A DNA stretch of 64,000 bases from Paraspadella gotoi. Taxonomy: Eukaryota > Chaetognatha. This document shows positions 22,971 through 34,868 of the stretch, in pieces. Position 1 is the first letter of the stretch. Each line of letters begins with the position of its first letter. The notes below the pieces were generated by a model that made no database searches, was not told the origin of the DNA, and was given only the letters and a program-made list of their open reading frames with translations. The stretch is from positions 19,847,590 through 19,911,589 of the forward strand of contig CM119264.1 in NCBI GenBank assembly GCA_051294375.1, read 5' to 3'. The position numbers and the translations under genes are program-made.

Positions 22971-25900
22971 AAACTCTGAGTGTCGACTTTACTCAAGAAA
23001 TTGGGAATAAACAAAATGATCAGCTTGGAAACGAGCTTACAGGGTCAACTTCTTATAACCAATTGAATTGTATCTCATCTATAACAAATATCTCTAGTAG
23101 CAAAGGTTTGAAAAGCATGAATACAACTTTGGAGTTAAAAAAACTCCCAACAGGTATATCAAGTGCCCCCAAAAAGAAAAATACACCAAAATTATTTAAT
23201 AAAGCATTTAGCGATACTGAAGGAGAAATTTATATTGCCAAAAATTTTGAATATGAAAGAAAAAAAGGAATTCAGAATAATGAAACTTTAATTGGGAAAT
23301 CAATTGGAAATCAAAAAGATGTAAAATCTGATTGTGAGAATAATACAAATGTAAATACTAATGAAACATATAGTATAAATGAGGAAATAAAAAACCAAAA
23401 CGTGAATAATAGAAATTTTGAGCAAAAAATAACTAAAAATAATTTCGAAAATGGTGAAACAAATTTTAAAAAGGATGAAGCAGATTGCAGTATAGAATCT
23501 TTTCTAGAAAATAATATTGATATTAATCGATGCAACGAAAACAAAAGCCTCAGCATTAAGTATGAAGATTTATTTAATAACCATTCTGATTCGATAATTA
23601 AGCTGGACAAAGATAAACCTTATTTTGCTAAAATACATGAATACTTACCAACCAAATCAAACTTTGAAGAAAGTTTTAGCTCTTTGTCAATTGACCAACC
23701 AAATAGAATTCAAGCGATTCTTACAGATTTCAACAAGACTTTGCAAATCCCTGTTGAAGAATTTGTCATAAATAAATTAATCCCAAAGAAAAAAGTAGTA
23801 GATCCTTATGATTTACGAAATATATGCAAAAGTGCCCTTAAATCAGCAATAGTACCTATAAAATGTGGAAATCTAGGTGTTGAATTATTTAAATTAGATG
23901 ATTCAAAATTCGTAAATACTTTTTTTTCAAGTTTGTGCAAAATAAAAGCAGTACCAGACAAAGACACAATAAAAGAATCAATATCATCTTTAATTAGAAA
24001 TCCTCCTGATTCACTTGAGGACTTATATAAAAAAGTTGGTTTTCAAGATTTTGTAGTAAAACAGTGGCCTCTTGAAAACACAAATTCTTATTCGTCTGGT
24101 AAGAAAGCTGAGATACCTCATCATAACCTAAACGATATAAGCTCAGAATTTGAAAATGCTTTCTTTGTTACACCTTCACTGGAAGAGACTGACCGTGATC
24201 TAGATCTCAATACAGAAAATAATAATAAAACAAATAAATCAGTTAAGATTCAGGATGAAGAAAAAATTAAAAAAGACGAAATGAGCATAAACAATTTTGA
24301 ACCTGAATATAAAATAGATTTTCCTTTTGCAGGAAAAACATCTAAACCGAAACCACAGACTGAAGATAAAAATTTGACTATACCAAATACTGGAGAAGAA
24401 TATAAAAATAAAACATATATGCTAAAGACTAAAAAAACAGATCAAACTTATGAAAAAAATTTAGATTCTAAGAATATTCTTCAACTAAAAAAAACAGATT
24501 ATTCAAATTTGGAGCAGAAAAACAAAGCACTAGAAAAGGATAAAGAAGAAGGAGAAAATAAAGGCAATAGATACAATAATATTTCCTTAGCAAATGATAA
24601 GCTTCATACTATTGAAAAAATTCTTAAGGATTATGAAAAAGCACCAAAAGTAACTTCTATTGAGGCATTTGTGATAGATAATATATTTTCAAATAAAAAA
24701 ACTAATGATCCTTGTGGGTTTCTTACTATGTACAAGCAAGCTCTTAAAAACTCATTGGTTCCTATTACATCTGACCTAAAAAGTACTTCAACTTCATTTC
24801 AAAATAATCAGTCATATGAGTTAAAGAAAAACAAATTTATTGAAGATTTTTTTTTAAATCTAAGTAAAACTAAATTTATTGAGAATAAAGGGAAATTAAA
24901 TGAAACTTTGTCCTCCTTAATAGAAAATCCCCCAAATTCAGTTGAAGCAATATATGAAAGACTTAATTTGCAAGGGAAGAGAGAACAAAAAATTCTTGAA
25001 AAAACTGAATCTGATAATTCAATAAATAAAAGCTCTGTTGAAATAAAAGAGATACAGGACAAACCTGAAGTTATATCTGTTATTCAGGGAACTGAAAAAA
25101 AATCAGATAATTTTAGAGCAAATAATTTTATTAACCAAAAAGGGATAGAGGACCAACCTCATAATGTATCAAAAACAAAAAAAAAGGAAAAAAATCTAAT
25201 TGACTTTGAGTCTAAAATGAAAAAAGCTTCCCTTAACATGCCTACAGTCGAAGAAACACAAACTGACAAAATAGGCCTTCATACAGAGAGCAGTCAAAAT
25301 GAAAAATCCCGTGAAAAATTTCTTAAAAAAAAATACATACATCAAGTCACGTTTAGACAAAAAGTTAATGGAAACGCTGAATCAGGTATAATAGATGATA
25401 TAAATTATGTTAGGGAAAATGAACCTCAGATTAAGTCGATTTCTAATGAAACTAAAAACAGTTTTAAAAAGGTGAGTGACTATCAAAACAATTTAAAAAA
25501 GATTATTGCTGATGAACCTTCTGAATTAAAACGAAATAGTTATAAAAATAAAATTAAGGAGAAAATAAATCCTATTTTAAAGGGAAAAAAAAAAGATAAA
25601 TGTTCCAAAAAACTAAATGATCTTGGGCTAGATATAACAAAATGTGATATTATTGAAAGCTCCCCAGAAAAATTAATAAAAAAGGAGGAGACCTGTAAAA
25701 AATCTAAAGCATATAATATATTGAAGTCTAAGTTAACTGAAGATACTTCAGTTAATAAGAACACTCCAAGAGATGCAACTATAAATTTTAAACTTGAATT
25801 AAATGAAGTTTCTTTAGATGTACCTAAAGCCAAATCAAATTCTCATTCCAACAATGACTACCTTTTCAAGAAAAATAATAACCAAAATTCAAATAAAAGA

Positions 25901-27452
25901 TTACAAGGTACCAAGGTAGAAGAAATAAGAAATAAAAATGATAAATCTGATAAAACTATGATTGCCAACCAAGGCATTACAGACCAAAAATCTCATGATA
26001 TATCAGTTCTCAATAAAAATCAAAGGGCTAACTCCTTCACAAATCTAAGTGAATCTGAAGCTGAGTTTAAAAAGGATTGTGATGGAGCGTGTAAAATGCC
26101 AAAATTAAAACTTGGCAGTGACGAGAAAAGCTTTTTCATTTTTTCAGATACTTTAAATGATTCAAATAATGAACCTGAAAAAAAATTAGGTATGAACAGC
26201 TATGCAGATGAAAAAATAGAAACCCCATTCAATAATGTAAAGCAAAACAAGCTTCTTCAAGATGAGCCCAAAGATAGTAAATGCCTAGAAAAAATAAGCT
26301 TAACGAGGCTGGAAAATAGTAATGATGAAGAAACATTTGAAGGTTATAAAGGGACTATAATAAATTTTAAAAATTCTGAACCGTCATTGATAGACAAACC
26401 TCAACATTTAATTGAAAGAGTTAACTTAAAAGATTCTGCAATAAACCAAGTGAATTTTGAAAAAGTTGAATTTGGCAAGAAAAAATACGACAAAGAGAAT
26501 ATTCAGAGTAATTTTGACTCAGAGATGGATACAATTTCTTCTGATGGACATAAACTTACAATGTTAACTGAATCTATTAAAAATAAAAACGCTTTTGAAA
26601 CTAAAAAACAAACAAAAAAAAATTGTCTTGATATACTTCCCAACCCGTCTATTTTCAAATCATTTAAAAGTCCAAGACATAATAAAGTGCTGGAAATCAT
26701 AAAAGATTATGATAGGACATTAGGAATTCCAGTTGAAGACTTTGTTATCACTAAATTATTTTCACAAAAAACAAGTGAAGATTCTTTTGGTTTATTAGAT
26801 AAGTATAGGCTTGCTCTTAAAGCTGCTCTTGTTCCCATAGAATATGAGGAAAAAAATATTTCTTCTTTTAAAGATTTTAGTCATTATAAAGTAGATGATA
26901 AAAAGTTTGTTATTTCTTTAAAATTAAGTTGTTCTGATTTAGAATTAAAAAAAACAACCGATTCTTTAAACAGATGCTTTTCATCTCTGTTAGAAAATCC
27001 ACCTAACTCAATATTTGAGTTGTATGAAAAAATTGGCATACAAGGACTTAAAAAAAACCAATTAAATATTTCTGAAGATAAAGAAACCAAAGAAATCATT
27101 TCAGTTCAGCCTTACTTGTTAAAAGAAAAACCTTCAATCATGTCAATTAATGAGAAAACTCACCTAGATGTTCAAAACCAGGGTGTTATTATCGCCCAAA
27201 CAGATAATTTAAAACCTGAAATTTCTCTCTTCACGGATAATAGAAAACAAAAAATTCTTCCTAAAAATGACCTACGAAAAGCAGTATCTGAAGAAGCAAA
27301 AGTTAGTTTGAAATTGAATGAAACAACCAAAACTTCAAATGTCCTAAATAAAGAAAAAGATCCTTCACACAATAAAATTTCTATTTCTTTGAATGAGAAA
27401 GAAATACAAGTATCAAAACCTACATACTTGGATAATTTTAATGAAATTAAAG
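22971..27452 (+). CDS. Giant 4482-nt exon with three copies of an unrecognised domain
   Basis: The exon is open for 1494 codons from acceptor TTTTTTTTCAG to donor GGTAAAAA, phase 1 at both ends. In the genomic frame a stop follows at 27482, so splicing at 27453 is needed to continue. The protein is rich in Lys, Asn, Glu and Ser and looks largely disordered. Three segments stand out as homologous and more hydrophobic: residues 245-359, 545-669 and 1237-1359. They share patterns IP-VE-[ED]-FVI, a K-x-AL-K-x-[AS]-[LI]-VPI core, and a closing SSL-[IL]-x-NPP-[DN]-S followed by LYEK and GxQ. A second motif, F-E then TPSLEET or MPTVEET, follows copies 1 and 2. There is no signal peptide or membrane segment. 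By position it is an interdomain region between Ig modules and PEVK-like exons. I do not recognise the domain. The first ATG-like or TTG codon is not a start, because the exon is internal. Confidence 0.8.
23702..24046 (+). other. Unrecognised repeat domain, copy 1
   Basis: About 115 residues from NRIQAILTDFNKTLQIPVEE through KSALKSAIVPI to LIRNPPDSLEDLYKKVGFQ. Predicted by eye to be alpha-helical, with a hydrophobic residue every three to four positions. Confidence 0.75.
24602..24976 (+). other. Unrecognised repeat domain, copy 2
   Basis: About 125 residues: LHTIEKILKDYEKAPK, IEAFVIDNIF, KQALKNSLVPI, then SSLIENPPNSVEAIYERLN. A longer insertion separates VPI from the KFIEDFF segment than in copy 1. 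Confidence 0.75.
26678..27046 (+). other. Unrecognised repeat domain, copy 3
   Basis: About 123 residues: VLEIIKDYDRTLGIPVEDF, LALKAALVPIEYEE, KKFVISL, SSLLENPPNSIFELYEKIG. It is closest to copy 1 in the IPVEEFVI segment and to copy 2 in the IxxDY and ENPPNS segments. Confidence 0.75.
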
Positions 27453-27544
27453 GTAAAAAAAGTTTCAAGCTGATTTTTATTTAATTTGACAATGAGTAAA
27501 ATTACAAAAGAGGTTAAAACAAAAAAATTTTTCTGAACTGGTAT
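27453..27544. other. Start of the 4.5-kb intron after the giant exon
   Basis: Donor GTAAAAAAAG and short AT-rich sequence before the next element. Confidence 0.6.
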
Positions 27545-28746
27545 GATATATATATATGACAATGAGTGGAGAAAGTTGGCTTGTAAAATCGGGTTTCATT
27601 TTCCAACTCACTGTTTTTAAATTCAATTTTTTTTTAACTTTTAGCTCTTTTTTAAACAAAGTATTTATTAAAATATTAACAATATTAATATCCTCAGAAA
27701 GCCCTTAAAAATATGAAGAGAATGATATATTTATGAAAGCTCTAACATAAAAAGTGAGGCGCCCAGCCTTGGTTCAATTAAGAGTGTCAAAAGTGAATTA
27801 TTTAAAATTTTAAATCTTTTTTCATAGAAGAAGTTTGAATTTGTTTACAACAACGATTTTATTGGTACATAGGGATGTACATGTTTCGGCTTTAAATTAC
27901 AAGCCTTCTTCAGCGCCATAAAAAATTGTTTGTGAATTTTACAAATTATTTGTGCAAAGGAAAAGTAAGAGAGAGAGAGAGAGAGAGAAGGAGGGAGACA
28001 GAGAGAGGGCAAAGTTTCCAACACAGAGTTTAGAAAAGAATAGTGGTCAGTTGTGAGGACAGGTTAAGGTGAACACAGATTAAGCGAGATTGTGAAAAGA
28101 AATTAAGTGGTGAAAATTTTTTGAGAGAGAGAGAGAGAGAGAGAAAAAGAAACATTAGAAACAATACATTGTGCAATGTACAACAAAGATAAATGATTTA
28201 AACTAACAGTAAAATAAATATTTTAACAATAAACTACTTAATAAATAATTGAGTATGAAATATGTACGTCCCTATGTACCAATAAAATCATTGTTGTAAA
28301 CAAATTCAAACTTCTTCTACTAATTCAAACAAAAACGAAAGGAAAGGAAATTCGCGAAATCTTTTTTCAAATTATGTGACCTGTTTAAATTATTATAACA
28401 TAAAATATTATTATTTATATATTATGAAAAATCCCGAGAAAAAAGGATTTAAGATAACCAATCACAATTTGATAAATATCATAAATTTACTGATTTTTAA
28501 AAAGATGTCCCGTTTTCAAGTATCCTAATTAAATTAAAGCTGGGCCAGTTAATTTTTATACTATAGTATTTGTAAGTACGTCATTCNNNNNNNNNNCACT
28601 CATTGTCAAGGCATATCTTAACTGATCAACATAAAATTTTAACACATAAATTTCTACTCAACTAAATTTTAAAATCAATGAAATAACCACTGGTTTGCAA
28701 ATGACAGCGTATTTCTACCGGCGCTTGTAAAATTGTTACCATCTAC
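27545..28746. mobile_element. Partial L-family element with nested F-family foldback
   Basis: The left part (GGCTTGTAAAATCGGGTTTC) matches inner L sequence at 6125-6160. The right end (CTACCGGCGCTTGTAAAATT, to 28746) matches the L terminus. Between them is an F foldback with arms 27838-27900 and 28264-28325, a motif on the minus strand at 27876-27915 (stem GGCTT/AAGCC), GA runs at 27968-27990 and 28122-28144, and the tail AAACGAAAGGAAAGG. Confidence 0.65.
28587..28596. other. Assembly gap (10 N)
   Basis: Ten undetermined bases inside the inner repeat of the L element. The equivalent position in the complete copy is near 6145-6160. Confidence 1.
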
Positions 28747-29149
28747 ATTGTACGCTAGTTAATTTTTTTTTCTTAAACGAGCGAAGGGAATCCACAACTT
28801 CCTGTTATTTTATGATTTCTGGGTAAAAAATATAATAAATTACATTAATATTGGGATTTTATGAAAGTGTAATATCTTATGGAGCCTGTGAGAGTTAAAT
28901 AATTAGAATTAAATGATTACCTTGAACATTTTTACCTTGAGTATTTTTATTAGAATATATGTTGATTTGCCATATCTAATAAATGTTATAAAAGCTTAGA
29001 TAAAAAAGTATTTGTTTAAAAATATTTGTAAACATTACTTGACTTTGAAAAGATTTATATTAATTAAATTTGTATTTAACATATCAATTTTTATAATTGT
29101 TTTAATACTTTTAATTAGTTTTTTAATAAAATACTTTAAGGATGAAAAA
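28747..29149. other. Intron, AT-rich
   Basis: Nothing recognised. Confidence 0.5.
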
Positions 29150-30425
29150 TATTTGATTTTGAAAATGAAAGGGAAAGGGTAGGGATGGGAAGTGTGTGAT
29201 TGAGCTGTATATGAAGTTTCGATGGAATCGTCCGAGTGAAAATGAGTTTAAATGGAAAAAATAATAAAAATAAATTTCACTACTTGAACACCAATTACTC
29301 AAGAGTGGATGGGGCGATTGACTTGAAATTTTGTATTTGCGTAGGAAAGTGTGTGATTGAGCTGGATATAAAGTTTCGATGGAATCGTGCGAGTGGAAAT
29401 GAGTTAAAATGGAAAAAAACAAAAAACCTGTTTCAATAATTGATTATGCTTCTTTTTCATTTTATATTAAAGGATGGTTGGATTGGAATGAAATTTTGTG
29501 TGTGGGTAGGACAGTGTGAGATGAAGTTGGATATAAAGTTTCGATGGAATCGTGCGAGTGGAAATGAGTTTAAATGGAAAAAAACATAAGTTGCATTTAC
29601 TAAAATCTTTTTACTTATTTAATCATAATTGGATGAATAGATTTAGTTGAAATTTTGTGTGTGGGTAGGAAAGTGTGTGACGAAGCTTGATACAAAGTTT
29701 CGACGTACGAGTGGAAATGAGTTTAAATTAAAAAAACATAATTCACTTTTTCTTGAATCTTTTTTATTTATGATTACTAATAAATGTTTTAATTAATTAA
29801 TTAATTACATTTACTTGAATCTTTTTGTTTTCACGATCTTGTTAGTCCAGCAATGTTACTTACTTTAACCCATATTTACTCGAATTAATCATGATTGAAT
29901 TAATAGATTGAAAGGAAAGTGTGTGAAGAAGCTAGATATAAAGTTTTGACGGAATTGTGCCTGTGGAAATGAGTTTAAATGGAAAAAACATAATTCACTT
30001 TTTCTTGAATCTTTTTTATTTATGATTACTAATAAATGTTTTAATTAATTAATTAATTAATTTGAAAAAATTATACAATTTAAAAAAATTATGCAAGTTG
30101 AAAAAAATATGCAAGTTAAAAAAATTATGCAAGTTGAAAAAATTATGAAAGTTGAAGAAATTATGCAAGTTAAAAAAATTATGCAAGTTGAAAAAACGAT
30201 GCAAGTTTAAAAAAATGATGCAAATTGTAAAAATGATGTAAATTGAAAAAATGATGAGTTGAAAAATTATGTGCGTGGAAAAAATTATACGAGTTCAAAA
30301 AATGATGCGAGTTAAAAAATATTTAAAAAAATATTGTGATTTATCATCTGATTAGCAGATTACCACTTAATTATTGTAGGCAGATCCGACATTGTTTGCT
30401 CAAACTTGTTTACTTACTTTCTTTC
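29150..30425 (+). mobile_element. R1-family element with minisatellite
   Basis: Five internal modules (about 29180, 29290, 29470, 29620, 29910) are followed by the GCAAGTTGAAAAAATTAT minisatellite at 30060-30310. The R1 end is ATTGTAGGCAGATCCGACAT. The R1 start is missing on the left. Confidence 0.65.
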
Positions 30426-31050
30426 TTTTTTCATTAATTTTATTAACAAGTTTGAGCAAACAATGTTGGATCTGCCCACGATCATTAGCGATAAGCAGCT
30501 GATCAGATAATTAATTAATTAATTAATATTAATTTGTTTTATTTGTGTTAAAATCGTTTTCCTCTTTGTCTCGCCTCTCTATCATAAAACAACAATCTTG
30601 ATCACAAAATTAATTAATTACAAATAATTAATAATTAATTAATTACTTATTCATTAATAATTAATTAATGCAGCTTAAATTTACATTTAATATAAAAATT
30701 AAAAAAGCATAATCAAATAGTGAAATAGATTGATTGTTTTTTCCATTTTAACTCATTTCTACTTCGACGACTCCATTGAAACTTGATTTCCATCTCAATC
30801 GCACACTTTCCTACCCATACACAAAATTTCATTCTCATCCATCCATCAAATCACGAGTAATTGGTGTTTTTTGCTAAGGTGGGATGGATGGACAGACAAA
30901 GATATGGATGGAGAGATGGATGGACGGACATCATTTTTTTCATAATTCAATATTCTGACATGATATAAATGAATGCTCGACAAGATTTGGGGGGTGGACC
31001 GACAAAGTGAATTATAGAGCCGAAATCTGCTGTAAGCAGATCCAGCTAAA
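30426..31050 (-). mobile_element. R1-family element, minus strand, abutting the previous copy
   Basis: It starts GAGCAAACAATGTTGGATCT, 25 bp after the opposite end of the + strand copy, so the two share a back-to-back junction. It continues through AATTAATTAATT stretches and one internal module to AAATCTGCTGTAAGCAGATC. Confidence 0.65.
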
Positions 31051-31254
31051 AATATTCCTAAAAAAGCACATGGACCTAATATAATTTTAATAGTAATATG
31101 CATTTTTAATTAGAAAATTATTTAAAACCAAATTCTATAATATTAACAAATAATAAAAGAAAGAGAAAAAAAGAGATATAAAAATATATATAGAGAGAAA
31201 AAGAGAACAAATAAGAAAGAGAAAAAGAATAAAATTATCAATTAAAAATTAATT
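31051..31254. other. Intron, AT-rich with GA runs
   Basis: Nothing beyond A-rich and GA-rich runs. Confidence 0.5.
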
Positions 31255-31560
31255 CAGGAAGCAAAGCTTTTGTTATGGTGGGAAACTACCCAAGGGAGTA
31301 AATATTTTTTTATAACTAGGGGTGACCCCTCGGCAGGGCAAATCTTTGCACCCCAAAGGGATCTGCTATGGGGCTACCCCTAAACGCTTAATAAATATGC
31401 CCCAAGAGGGCATACCTTGGTATACAGTTTCGATACACCCCCAGAGGCCATTTTTAAGTTGGATCCCCTGATGTCGCCCCTCGCCATCCGCTAGGGGGAA
31501 GGAGTATATTCTGATGGTATACTTGCCAAATAATCCGTGGTGAGGGACGACATTTCTCTA
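31255..31560. repeat. G-family GC-hairpin element (X block, copy 1)
   Basis: Dense short GC palindromes (CTAGGGGTGACCCCTCGG, GGGGCTACCCC, CCCCAAGAGG) in very AT-rich surroundings. Relatives lie at 48050-48350 and 52345-52575. The copy here and that at 52345 belong to the same duplicated X-exon block. Confidence 0.6.
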
Positions 31561-31954
31561 CACTCCCTTAGTTGTAAGAATTTTATAGAGCATGAAAAAT
31601 GCATGTCAGATCAGTAGAAATGCCCCATAACTTAACAAAATACATAAGGGAAAAATAATGCATGGACCAATAAAAAAAATAATAAAAATTGTAAGTTATT
31701 GAAAAAAAGAATCTTAGATGATGACGAAAGCAACAATGATCCTTCATGACAACAAAGATGTACAAATAAGTGAATACAGTATCAATATTAATAAAAGGAA
31801 ACCTAATGGGTCTCTTTCTATAGGGTGAAAAGTAAAGCGTAAAAAATATTTAAAAAAAAATGAAAAACTTTTTAAAAAAATAATTCAAAGTTTATTTATT
31901 AATAATTGTCATAAATCTACCAAACATCTTTCTTAACTCAATTCATTATTAAAG

Positions 31955-32110
31955 GAAAAGATGAAAATGGACAAAAATTTAAGTTGCCAAAAAATATTCA
32001 AAACAAGGAAGCAATTGAATATTCTATTAAGAATATACCAAACTTACGAAAGACAGAATTAAATCAAGTAGAAGAAACTCCATTAGAAAAACTTAAAAGA
32101 TTAGAAAACG
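31955..32110 (+). CDS. PEVK-like exon X1 (156 nt)
   Basis: The exon is bounded by acceptor TCATTATTAAAG and donor GTAAGT, phase 1 on both sides, 52 codons. It begins GKDENGQKFKLPKN, includes LRKTELNQVEETPLEKL and ends LENG with a split Gly codon. It is Lys/Glu/Asn-rich and lacks any fold signature, consistent with an elastic PEVK-type segment. A duplicate, X2, at 52989-53144 has the same length and phase and differs at only a few codons, which supports it as a real exon. The acceptor has a weak pyrimidine tract. Confidence 0.7.
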
Positions 32111-32165
32111 GTAAGTTTTAAATTTGTTATATTATTATAATACCAAATAATTATACACTATACAG

Positions 32166-32767
32166 TAGGGTGAAGTGAAAGTTTGGAATCAAAATTTAGC
32201 AGTTATATCTTGAAAGCTATCATATTAGTGAATACTAATCTATAATTATTTTTCTTTTTTTAAAAATATAGTAGCCCAGTCAGCTTATTTTGTATATTGT
32301 ACTACCCTTATAAAATGTCAAAATTTCAAAATATTTTTTTTAAATTCTGAGAACAGATTCAGATTCCTCGTTAAAAGTTAATAAAAGAAAATATAAATCT
32401 TTTTAAAAAAATTATGTCATTAAATAGGTTAAAATTATAAACTATATTTTTAAGCTTGAAATTAAAAATCGGCATCTTAAATATAGTTTTTTACATTCTT
32501 AACCAACTTAATGAAAGAATTTTTATAAAAGAATTATACTTTCTTATATCATAAGAAATCCTAATCCGATCTTAAAAATTAAAAATTTGCAATTTGAAAT
32601 TTTAGCCTATTATATACTTATTATTATATATAAATATAGCTCACTGGTGCCCACTAATGTATAAAATTAAAAAATAAATTTACCAAAGTATTTTTATTGG
32701 TTTTTATATTCATGTTTTATATGCTAAATTTTATTTTTTTTAAATTTTATCATTTTCACATCACTCG
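32166..32767 (+). mobile_element. hAT-like MITE, copy 2, with duplicated target
   Basis: The inverted ends are TAGGGTGAAGTGAAAG and the complement of CGAGTGATGTGAAAATG. The target ACTATACAG is duplicated on both sides (8 or 9 bp). The X2 block at 53160-53210 has a single CAAAACAG and no element, a clean empty site. The body is nearly identical to 8163-8760. Confidence 0.8.
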
Positions 32768-34322
32768 ACTATACAGTCAATAAAATGTAACACTTTTAAT
32801 CATTATAAAGCACTGGACATAATAATTTTTTAGAGTGAAATGAATAGACTGACAATTATCTTGAATGCCCTAGATAAAATATTTAACATACATGATTTTT
32901 ATACATTTTATATAAATATTATCAATATTATTTTTTATTAACTTTTTTTAAATTTAAATATTATTGGGAAAGTGAAAGATGATACCTTTTTATGTAAAAT
33001 ATCTTTAAATAATATTCAGAAAGTTAGACAAAAATATTGAAAAAAAAGATATGAGTTTTAAAATGAAAAACGATTTTTAAGGTAACTTTTTTCCGCTCAT
33101 TACCAAGTCTAATCAAATCCAATCAATATGAAATTAGGAAATATAAATGATTTTGGTTTTGACTACAGAAAAACATTTTCAGATTAAAAATATCTTCAAT
33201 GGGTTGTAAATGATGATTTTTTTTCTAGAGGCAGGTTACGATTTATCACCTTGTATTTAAAAATACTTTAACAGGGTAATGAAAATTAATTTATTTAAAA
33301 CCTAAACTTTAGAGAAAACAAAGTTTGTTTGTTTGTAAACAACGATTTTATTCACATTGGACATGTTTCGTCTCTTGCCTTTAAGCCTTCATCAGCGTTT
33401 GTTTGTTTGTTTTCTCTAACTAATTAAACACAACGAAAAAGAAAGGAAATAATATAAAAACCTAAACTATATTTTTTAAATATATAACCCTATTTAACTA
33501 TAATAATTTAAATAATTATTTGTTGAATAGGTATCAAAAAAAATTTGGAGAAAAACTAAATTAAAAAAGCTAATAATGTTTCAATAATTATTCTAAATCT
33601 AACACCTAGCCATTTTTATGTATCAGTGTTTTCATATGTGCTATTTTCTTTATATTTTTAAGAGATTTCAGAAGATATTAATATTGAGGCTATTTTATAT
33701 AAAAGTATTTTTAACCAAAACCAAAGCAAACTTTTTTTACTCTTAATTGTAACGCAATAAAAAGAAAGTGCTTTACACAAAATTTTTTTAAAAATGTTAT
33801 TAAAAAAATATTTAAGTTTTTAAATGAATGACCATTTACCATTTATGCCATGGCGAAGTCACCAACCAACGAGAACCACTTTTTCCCGCTTATTGACGAT
33901 TCAAACAAAAAAAATTAATAAAAAATTTTGATATGAAAATGATTTTAGTTTTTACTATACAAAAAATCTTTAAGATTGAAAAAGTCTTTACAAGTTTGCC
34001 AATGACGATTTTTTTCTAGCGGCGGGTTTCTGTGTGCCACCTTGTATCAAGGATAAGATTACCAAGTAGAAAAAGTTTGAAAGGGGCAACTTCATGTTTT
34101 GAATGAAATTTTAACTTGATATTTTAAAATATTTTACTTAAATTAGTTATTATTTCTTGTTTAATGAATTTTTTTATTATCTTAAAATCCATATTGAAGG
34201 TTAAAATAGTTTTTAAATTCTTTTCTTTGATGAAAAAATGCTTTCAACATTCTATAGTTGTTTTATTATCGCGACAACAGCTAAAAAACTTAATAAAGAT
34301 AAAAAATTTATAATTTTTTTAG

Positions 34323-34571
34323 CATTGCCTAATCGGTGTAATGAAAACGACTCTGACATTGAGTTTACTTCTGAATTACCAGAATATAATTTACCAGAGA
34401 AAAGAGAAAATACAAAATTAAATGTATTTGACAAAAAAGAACCAAAAGAAAATAACAAGAAAATAAACCCTTTGATTACTGAAGTTCCTGACTGGAAAAA
34501 GTTGAATAAGTCTAATGAAATTACTGAACAGACTTCAAATAAAATTATGCTGGGCACAGAAAAAAATTCAG
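34323..34571 (+). CDS. PEVK-like alpha exon A1
   Basis: The acceptor is TAATTTTTTTAG and the donor GTAAAA. The exon has 249 nt, phase 1 on both sides, 83 codons. It starts ALPNRCNENDSD and contains the alpha signature LPEYNLPEKRE-NTKL, KKEPKENNKK and ITEVPDWKKL. It is Lys/Glu/Asn/Pro-rich and predicted disordered and extensible. It is homologous to the Z exons (LP-x-[YH]-[DN]-LPVKGEKTKLEKLEKK), which share the opening ALP and the ITxV segment. It is followed 72 bp later by beta exon B1. It is the only intact A copy of three. Confidence 0.7.
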
Positions 34572-34643
34572 GTAAAATCAGTTTTTTTTAATGTTTCTTC
34601 TTTTCAGTTAACAATACCTATTATAATACAGATTGTCTTATAG

Positions 34644-34868
34644 GTGAAGACGAATTTCCAGATATGCAATTTTCACAAAAAATTAACAGGATAGATGAGT
34701 TTAGATCTGATTATGATAATCTTAAACCTTTGAATAAAGAAGAACAATCAGCTGAGAAAAAAGAAAATGATAATATTTCCGTCCTAAAGATGAAAAAGTT
34801 AACTGACAAAAAAAAAAGTATTGATTCACTCTTACCAGAAGAAGATATTTCTACTAATTTAATAAAAG
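34644..34868 (+). CDS. PEVK-like beta exon B1
   Basis: The acceptor is TTGTCTTATAG and the donor GTAATA. The exon has 225 nt, phase 1 on both sides, 75 codons. It begins GEDEFPDMQFSQKIN, has DYDNLKP followed by NKEEQSAEKKEN, a Lys-rich middle and LLPEEDISTNLIKG at the end. It is homologous to W2 (62070-62288), sharing a Gly start, an acidic N-terminus, LKP near the centre and a terminal KG. Together A1 and B1 make the two-exon cassette. The A10 run encoding three lysines at about 34808-34817 is where copy B2 is shifted. Confidence 0.7.

Noticed and set aside
23063-23065. TTG at 23063 as the start of a 1473-residue protein
   Set aside because: The frame stays open upstream to a strong acceptor at 22970 and keeps the phase of all other exons, so this is an internal exon position.
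27482-27484. TAA as the natural end of the giant exon protein
   Set aside because: A donor GGTAAAAA at 27452 restores phase 1 and the residues after it are short and atypical. Not excluded as an alternative isoform end.
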